Positions 6,944 through 10,818 of a DNA stretch of 10,818 nucleotides are shown here, in pieces. The notes below the pieces were generated by a model. The model saw only the letters and a program-made list of their open reading frames with translations. It was not told where the DNA came from and made no database searches. Position 1 is the first letter of the stretch. Every line of letters starts with the position of its first letter. The translations under genes were made by a program, and so were the position numbers. The stretch covers positions 1 to 10,818 of the forward strand of contig CANHKJ010000083.1 in NCBI GenBank assembly GCA_947460915.1. Direction: 5' to 3'. Source of the DNA: Verrucomicrobiia bacterium. GTDB lineage: Bacteria > Verrucomicrobiota > Verrucomicrobiia > Verrucomicrobiales > Akkermansiaceae.

Positions 6944-7822
6944 TTAACGAGCTGTCGCAAAAGGATTCGCGGTGCTACGTTGTTGCACTTCGCTCGGCAT
7001 CCATGTCCAAGGATCGGCTCCTTTTTCCGTGTACGCCGCGAGACCAATCACGCCCACGTTGCGCGTATCACCGTGTCGCAAATTTGCATACGATTGCGAA
7101 ACACTGCTGAACTGAAAGGCCGCCACCGCTTCATAACTCGTGCGAAAACCTTTAATCTCTAACGTTTTCCCAGGTTCGATGACATAACCGGGACGCGAAA
7201 CACTCGCCGGTTTACCATCGAGCACATCGAGACCATCCACACTCAAGACCACTTGCACACGGCATTTGCAGACATTTTTCACCACGATGCTATAGCCTGC
7301 TCCGTGTGATCCTTGAGCGAAGCGACGGTAGCCTCCAGGGGTCCACGATTTGTATGCGGGAAGCATCCCGATACTGCCTTTGATGCCCCACTCGATGATG
7401 CCACCCGCAGCTGTCTGCATCGCATTCACACTCATGTCTTTGGCTCCCATTGCTTCGAGACCTTCGTGATTGTTGTAAAAAATCGCATCGACGCCTACCG
7501 GTCCGCTGCTCGCCCGAGTAAAGCGCAAATCGCCCACGGCTTGCTTAACCGTTTTGCCCCAAGTCGTCGCCAAGCCCGGCCGCTCCTTCGCAGGTTTGGC
7601 AAACGCTTCACCTGAGGAAACATTGTCACCAGAGCGGGCCTTGCTGAGTTGCGGCGATGCCACTGACGCGTTTGGCATTCTCGAATCATTTATGGGAACG
7701 TAAACTCCAGGCCCATTCGTACACGCCGAGAAAACCAAGGCCAGCGCGCCAGTCATAGCCATTGCCAAAAATCCCTTGCTCCGCATGCGAAGCACCGTCT
7801 GTTGCATTGCCATCAAGTTCAT
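6944..7822 (-). CDS. Predicted lipoprotein with conserved domain of unknown function
   Basis: From the ATG at 7822 the product has 292 residues. A signal peptide (basic MRSKG, then FLAMAMTGALALVF) ends in SAC, with Cys34 as likely lipidation site. Two conserved-looking blocks follow: RPGLATTWGKTV...FTRASSGPVGV, ending in a YNNHEGLEAMGA stretch (about 81-127), and a C-terminal domain (about 177-263). The latter carries VVLSVDGLDVLDGKPAS, RPGYVIEPG, IKGFRTS, VAAFQFSSV and DTRNVGVIGLA. I recognise this pattern from conserved hypothetical proteins in several Gram-negatives but know no function. The frame continues upstream to an ATG at 7894. I prefer 7822 because the added 24 residues are unlike a signal peptide, and a -10-like TAAATT lies only two bases before that ATG, so a transcript from it would begin downstream. 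A start at 7786 (MRSKGF) is also possible. It is first of a two-gene unit, divergent from the MoxR unit. Confidence 0.82.
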   Translation of the reverse strand: MNLMAMQQTVLRMRSKGFLAMAMTGALALVFSACTNGPGVYVPINDSRMPNASVASPQLSKARSGDNVSSGEAFAKPAKERPGLATTWGKTVKQAVGDLRFTRASSGPVGVDAIFYNNHEGLEAMGAKDMSVNAMQTAAGGIIEWGIKGSIGMLPAYKSWTPGGYRRFAQGSHGAGYSIVVKNVCKCRVQVVLSVDGLDVLDGKPASVSRPGYVIEPGKTLEIKGFRTSYEAVAAFQFSSVSQSYANLRHGDTRNVGVIGLAAYTEKGADPWTWMPSEVQQRSTANPFATAR

Positions 7823-7896
7823 GGTGCTGGAAAAACAGCATTTAACCCGGCGACCGTCAACAATAAAATGCACTTTTTTCAGCATTTCATGCATTT

Positions 7897-7927
7897 AATT
7901 TAGCATCGAAACTTTTTTCTGTCGCAA
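7897..7927 (-). promoter_or_regulatory. Weak candidate promoter for the lipoprotein pair
   Basis: On the minus strand, an extended -10-like TGC-TAAATT (-10 hexamer at 7902-7897; 4 of 6 consensus bases plus TGn) follows TTGCGA (7927-7922) with a rather long 19-base spacer. Transcription would start near 7890, leaving a leader of about 67 bases before the ATG at 7822. It is the best candidate I see in the divergent region 7823-7972, but it is weak. Confidence 0.25.
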
Positions 7928-7955
7928 GATTCCCGCTTCCCCTACCCCAAAAAGC

Positions 7956-7964
7956 TGCTACAAT
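7956..7964 (+). promoter_or_regulatory. Extended -10 promoter of the coiled-coil/MoxR unit, nearly leaderless
   Basis: TG (7956-7957), one base, then TACAAT (7959-7964; 5 of 6 consensus bases) make a good extended -10 element. There is no convincing -35 at the expected place, which is normal for this promoter type. Eight bases (TGCCTACG) separate it from the ATG at 7973, so the mRNA would start 0-2 bases before the start codon. This also argues against the TTG at 7964 as the start codon, because it overlaps the -10 box. Confidence 0.55.
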
Positions 7965-7972
7965 TGCCTACG

Positions 7973-9343
7973 ATGAGCAAGGAAACAGGAACGCAGCAAC
8001 TGTGGATTGCACAAGGGCGTCGTGTTGCCCGCAAGGTGAATTTCGCCTGGTGGATGCAGGGCTTTTCCGCGCCCTTGCTACTCACGGGATTGCTTGGCAC
8101 CGCCGCGATTCTGTTGATGCGCCGCCACGATGCCTTGCGTCCGCTGTGGCATTATCAATCTGCGCTCGCAACCGTTCTCGTCATCGCCGCACTAGTTACC
8201 TGGTGGCTGATGCGTCGGCGCTTCGAATCACCCGAGCAAGCATTGGTACGCATCGAGGCCTCGATGCGACTGCGTTCTGCCCTCTCCGCCGCGCAAGCTG
8301 GAGTCGCCCCATGGCCAGCTCTTCCGGCCGAAATCCATGCCGGTCTAGGTTGGCATTGGCAACGTGTCGTGCTTGCCCCTCTCGCTGCACTGCTGCTGTT
8401 GACGGCATCGTTTTTGATCCCGATTCAAAAAGCCAACGCGAGCCAGCAGGTTCCTGACGAACCACAAGCTTGGGCGAGCACCGAAGCTGAACTCAACAAG
8501 CTCGAAGAAGAAAAAATCGTCGATGAAGAATACATCGAGGAAGTGCGCAAAAAAATCGAAGACCTTCGCGCTGAGGACCCGCAAGATTGGTTCAGCCACT
8601 CATCGCTCGAAGCCACCGACAACATGCGCAAGGAGCACAAGACCGAGAGACAAAAGCTCGAACGCGCGATGAACCAAGCCGCCAAAGCGCTTGAGACTTT
8701 GCAAAAAAATCCGCAAATGAGCGAACCGGAAAAAGCGCGTCTCGCCAACGAATTCGACCAAGCCGTGGAATCGATGAAAAACGGAGCCATGAAGCCCAAC
8801 CCAGGCCTGATGGAAAAACTCAACGGTCTCAATCCCGAAAAACTCGGCCAGCTCACTCCCGAGCAGATGCAGCAACTCAAGCAGAACATGCAGCAAAATG
8901 CGGAAAAATTGCAAAGCCCAGGTGAAGGAGAAGGCGAGGGTGAAGGCGAAGATTGGACCGATGAATTGCTCGCCGATGGCACTCACCCAAGCGACAAGCA
9001 AGGCCAAGGAAATGGCCAGGGCGAAGGCGAAGGACAAGAAGGCGGTGACAAACCCGGCAAAGGCGGCGTGAGTCGAGGCCCCGGGCATGACCCCAATTTG
9101 TTAGGAAAAGCCAGCAAAGAATTGAACACCGGAAAAGATCAGGCCCTACAATCGCGAGATCTATCCAAAGCGCTTCCTGGCGACCTGTTAGAATTGCAAG
9201 ACGGCAAGCACGACATCGATACCTCAGCCAACAAAGTGAGCGGCGGTGGCGATGTTTCAGATACCGGAAAAGGCGGTGATCGCGTCTGGAAAGAATCACT
9301 CGACCCGAACGAACAAAAAGCTCTCAAGAAATTTTTCGACTAA
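7973..9343 (+). CDS. MoxR-linked membrane protein with coiled coil and Gly/Glu/Gln-rich region
   Basis: This 456-residue protein has three predicted membrane helices (about 33-50, 64-80 and 131-150). A long charged region predicted as helical/coiled coil (about 168-315, rich in Glu, Lys, Gln) follows. Next comes a low-complexity tract, (Gly-Glu)x5 at 317-326 and GQGNGQGEGEGQEGG after 343. The conserved-looking end is VWKESLDPNEQKALKKFFD. That ending resembles the short C-terminal helix of membrane proteins encoded beside MoxR ATPases in Planctomycetes and Verrucomicrobia. It ends 18 bases before the MoxR gene, so the two are almost certainly co-transcribed. The soluble C-terminal part may be a substrate, scaffold or membrane anchor for the ATPase; that is inference from position. 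The family is unassigned here. Start chosen at ATG 7973 over TTG 7964 because of the promoter position. Confidence 0.87.
   Translation: MSKETGTQQLWIAQGRRVARKVNFAWWMQGFSAPLLLTGLLGTAAILLMRRHDALRPLWHYQSALATVLVIAALVTWWLMRRRFESPEQALVRIEASMRLRSALSAAQAGVAPWPALPAEIHAGLGWHWQRVVLAPLAALLLLTASFLIPIQKANASQQVPDEPQAWASTEAELNKLEEEKIVDEEYIEEVRKKIEDLRAEDPQDWFSHSSLEATDNMRKEHKTERQKLERAMNQAAKALETLQKNPQMSEPEKARLANEFDQAVESMKNGAMKPNPGLMEKLNGLNPEKLGQLTPEQMQQLKQNMQQNAEKLQSPGEGEGEGEGEDWTDELLADGTHPSDKQGQGNGQGEGEGQEGGDKPGKGGVSRGPGHDPNLLGKASKELNTGKDQALQSRDLSKALPGDLLELQDGKHDIDTSANKVSGGGDVSDTGKGGDRVWKESLDPNEQKALKKFFD
8921..8950 (+). repeat. Five-unit Gly-Glu codon repeat (in-frame, inside CDS)
   Basis: Five tandem six-base units of the form GGN-GAR encode Gly-Glu repeated five times. 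The third positions vary between units, so the repeat is kept at the protein level and is imperfect at the DNA level. A similar but less regular Gly-Gln/Gly-Glu tract follows at about 8999-9045. It is probably a flexible acidic linker; the DNA imperfection makes slippage less likely than in a perfect repeat. Confidence 0.7.
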
Positions 9344-9361
9344 CCATTTTCACTCACTCCC

Positions 9362-10369
9362 ATGTCACACGCTACCGAAACCGAAGTTGCCGATGCCGCA
9401 AAGCACATCCGCTCGCTCAGTCAGTCTCTCAATCAAGTGCTCTTCGGCCAAGAAGAACTCGTCGATCTGGTCATCACGGGTGTTCTCGCCCGCGGCCACA
9501 TTTTGCTCGAAGGTTTGCCGGGCCTCGGAAAAACGGAGTTGGTCAAGGGGCTATCGCGCTCGCTGCGCCTCGACACCAAGCGTGTGCAGTTCACGCCCGA
9601 CCTTCTCCCCGGTGACATCACCGGCAACCCCGTGCTGCAAGAAGTCAACGGCAACCGCGAGTTCGTCTTCCAACCTGGCCCTCTTTTCACCAACATTTTG
9701 CTCGCCGATGAAATCAACCGCGCATCGCCCAAAACGCAGTCAGCTTTGCTAGAAGCGATGCAAGAGCGCCGCGTCACCGTTCTCGGAAAAACCCATTCGC
9801 TGCCTGCGCCGTTTTTCGTGCTCGCGACGCAAAACCCGATCGAACTCGAAGGTACATATCCCTTACCCGAGGCCCAGCTCGACCGCTTCCTTTTCAAACT
9901 CGAAGTCACCCGCAACAATGTGGCCACACTTGAGCGCATTGTGTCACAGCGCGAACTCGGCACCGATCCCACAGTGGAGCCGATCATGAGCATCGAGACA
10001 TTCACATCCGTGCTGGATCTCGTGCGCCGCATTTTTCTACCCCAGCCCGTGGCCAACTACATCGCTCGCTTAGTCGATGCCACCCACCCTGGTCAATCAA
10101 CAGCTGCACGCGGCATCCGCTATGGCGCATCGCCCCGTGCCGCACTTTCATTAGCCTCAGCCGCTAAAGCACGCGCCCTGATTCATGAGCGTCCGCACGC
10201 CTCATTCGAGGATGTGCGTTTCGTCGCCGCCGCCGTATTGCGTCACCGCATCGTCGTTGAATACAATGCCCGCATCGAAGGACTCACCGCCAACGATCTT
10301 GTCCGGAGCATCCTTGACGAAGTGCCGTTCCAATCGCAATCGACTCCGCGAACCATGGTAAACTCTTGA
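9362..10369 (+). CDS. MoxR-family AAA+ ATPase
   Basis: MoxR ATPases are cytoplasmic chaperone-like AAA+ proteins that act with von Willebrand factor A and DUF58 proteins, often on membrane or periplasmic complexes. The 335 residues match the family. Motifs are Walker A GLPGLGKT (51-58), FTPDLLPGDITG (77-88), Walker B ILLADEINRASP (112-123; Asp116, Glu117), sensor 1 ATQNP (155-159), PLPEAQLDRF (167-176) with Arg175 a possible arginine finger, and sensor 2 GASPRA (255-260). The start ATG lies 18 bases after the stop of the coiled-coil membrane protein and has no Shine-Dalgarno. In many genomes a DUF58 gene follows directly; here the downstream sequence has no intact gene to the window edge. Which complex it remodels is not visible. 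Confidence 0.95.
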   Translation: MSHATETEVADAAKHIRSLSQSLNQVLFGQEELVDLVITGVLARGHILLEGLPGLGKTELVKGLSRSLRLDTKRVQFTPDLLPGDITGNPVLQEVNGNREFVFQPGPLFTNILLADEINRASPKTQSALLEAMQERRVTVLGKTHSLPAPFFVLATQNPIELEGTYPLPEAQLDRFLFKLEVTRNNVATLERIVSQRELGTDPTVEPIMSIETFTSVLDLVRRIFLPQPVANYIARLVDATHPGQSTAARGIRYGASPRAALSLASAAKARALIHERPHASFEDVRFVAAAVLRHRIVVEYNARIEGLTANDLVRSILDEVPFQSQSTPRTMVNS

Positions 10370-10394
10370 TTTCCCCTCGCTTTTCATTAGCTTA

Positions 10395-10818
10395 TTACCC
10401 ATCCATTTTGCACATATCACCTATCAAAGAATTCGTTTTCGCCGCTGAAGCAGATGGCTTCTCGTGCTCATAACGATCATCGTTTCGAACATATAGATCA
10501 TCACCATTTTGCTCGGCGACGAAGCAAAAGCCCTCGCCAAGATGGGTAAATCAGCTCCCACCAAAAACGTGGTTGCCCAGCGGAAGACAAGGCATACCGT
10601 TTACCCGATCGTTGCTTCCAACAAGCCGACCTCGCATCCGGCACAGGTAAGCCTAACACCTTTCCAAGCAAATCCACCCTGCTGCGCCTCGATCACATTT
10701 GCTCTAACAATTACCCAAAAGCCGTCCGCTCTACCCTAGAAACAATTGAATCCAGCGACCAGAGAGCCTTGGAGGTGAATTTTTGTGAGATCGGATTAGT
10801 AAGTGGTAGGGTTTCGCC
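10395..10818 (+). pseudogene. Decayed endonuclease/exonuclease/phosphatase (EEP) family gene (remnant)
   Basis: No intact gene is visible after moxR, but the translated pieces fit the middle and C-terminal parts of an EEP-family protein in the right order. One frame (10395-10550) gives ...RWLLVLITI...IITILLGDEAKALA, resembling the LLGDFNA active-site strand, but it is broken by TGA at 10446 and TAG at 10494. A second frame, open from 10550 to the window end, gives KAYRLPDRCFQQADLASGTG, NTFPSKSTLLRLDHI (10655-10699) and ESSDQRALEV (10748-10777). These match the family pattern AYR.L...F.DA, TFPS....LRLDHI and SDHRAL. Damage includes two stops, a frame change between 10520 and 10580, GDEA in place of GDFN, and Gln in place of the catalytic His in SDH (one base change at 10762). 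No N-terminal third is visible. The similarity is judged from memory; chance is possible for the first piece but unlikely for the second. Confidence 0.45.

Noticed and set aside
7823..7894. Upstream ATG at 7894 for the larger lipoprotein
   Set aside because: It adds 24 residues unlike a signal peptide, and the candidate -10 box lies two bases before it, so the transcript would start after this ATG.
7964..7972. TTG start giving three extra residues on the coiled-coil protein
   Set aside because: The TTG overlaps the last base of a good extended -10 box, so it would not be in the transcript; the ATG at 7973 fits.
8425..8982. Minus-strand open frame of 185 codons opposite the coiled-coil protein
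   Set aside because: It is rich in Ser, Cys and Phe and mirrors the Glu/Lys/Gln-rich codons of the sense gene; the plus-strand protein has clear domain logic and operon context.
8921..9066. Gly/Glu/Gln repeats as a tandem DNA repeat array or phase-variable tract
   Set aside because: Third codon positions vary and only five short units are regular, so it is best seen as a low-complexity protein linker.
9433..10056. Minus-strand open frame of 207 codons opposite moxR
   Set aside because: The sense strand encodes a MoxR ATPase with all motifs; the antisense frame has a Ser/Arg-rich composition without motifs.
10509..10739. Plus-strand frame of 76 codons after moxR as an intact gene
   Set aside because: The EEP-like similarity switches to another frame within it; composition after about 10580 is not protein-like in this frame.
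1..10818. CRISPR array, tRNA or rRNA genes, insertion sequence or prophage genes
   Set aside because: I saw no regularly spaced repeats, no tRNA-like cloverleaf, no transposase or integrase motifs and no terminal inverted repeats.

Overview
The window reads as a chromosomal stretch of a Gram-negative bacterium with about 50-55% GC. An outer membrane is implied by a Kdo transferase (WaaA) and two predicted lipoproteins. The gene set is housekeeping rather than mobile: LPS core, rRNA methylation, a Rep-like helicase, a membrane pyrophosphatase and a MoxR locus. Together with the GYF_2-CD225 architecture and the style of the MoxR-linked coiled-coil protein, it makes Verrucomicrobiota my best guess. 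That placement rests on general familiarity, not on a search.

Layout: (1) positions 2-814, the 3' two thirds of waaA on the plus strand, cut by the window edge. (2) A minus-strand block read right to left: Rep-like helicase (4210-2213), tlyA (2115-1390) and a GYF_2/CD225 membrane protein (1355-825). The last converges on waaA with 10 bases between stop codons. (3) A divergent intergenic region (4211-4455) followed by hppA (4456-6519), a K+-independent H+-translocating pyrophosphatase, closed by a strong symmetrical terminator. (4) A minus-strand pair of predicted lipoproteins (7822-6944 and 6928-6587) facing hppA across that terminator. (5) Divergent from the pair, a plus-strand two-gene unit: a three-helix membrane protein with a coiled coil and Gly/Glu/Gln-rich region (7973-9343), then a MoxR-family AAA+ ATPase (9362-10369). 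(6) After moxR, instead of the DUF58 gene often found there, about 450 bases with no intact gene. They carry what looks like a decayed endonuclease/exonuclease/phosphatase gene.

Two genome-style observations stand out. None of the visible start codons has a recognisable Shine-Dalgarno sequence. At least two genes have a good -10 box 6-8 bases before the ATG, so their mRNAs would have almost no leader. I see no CRISPR array, RNA gene, insertion sequence or prophage. No clearly new multi-gene system is present; the least understood part is the lipoprotein pair divergent from the coiled-coil/MoxR unit.
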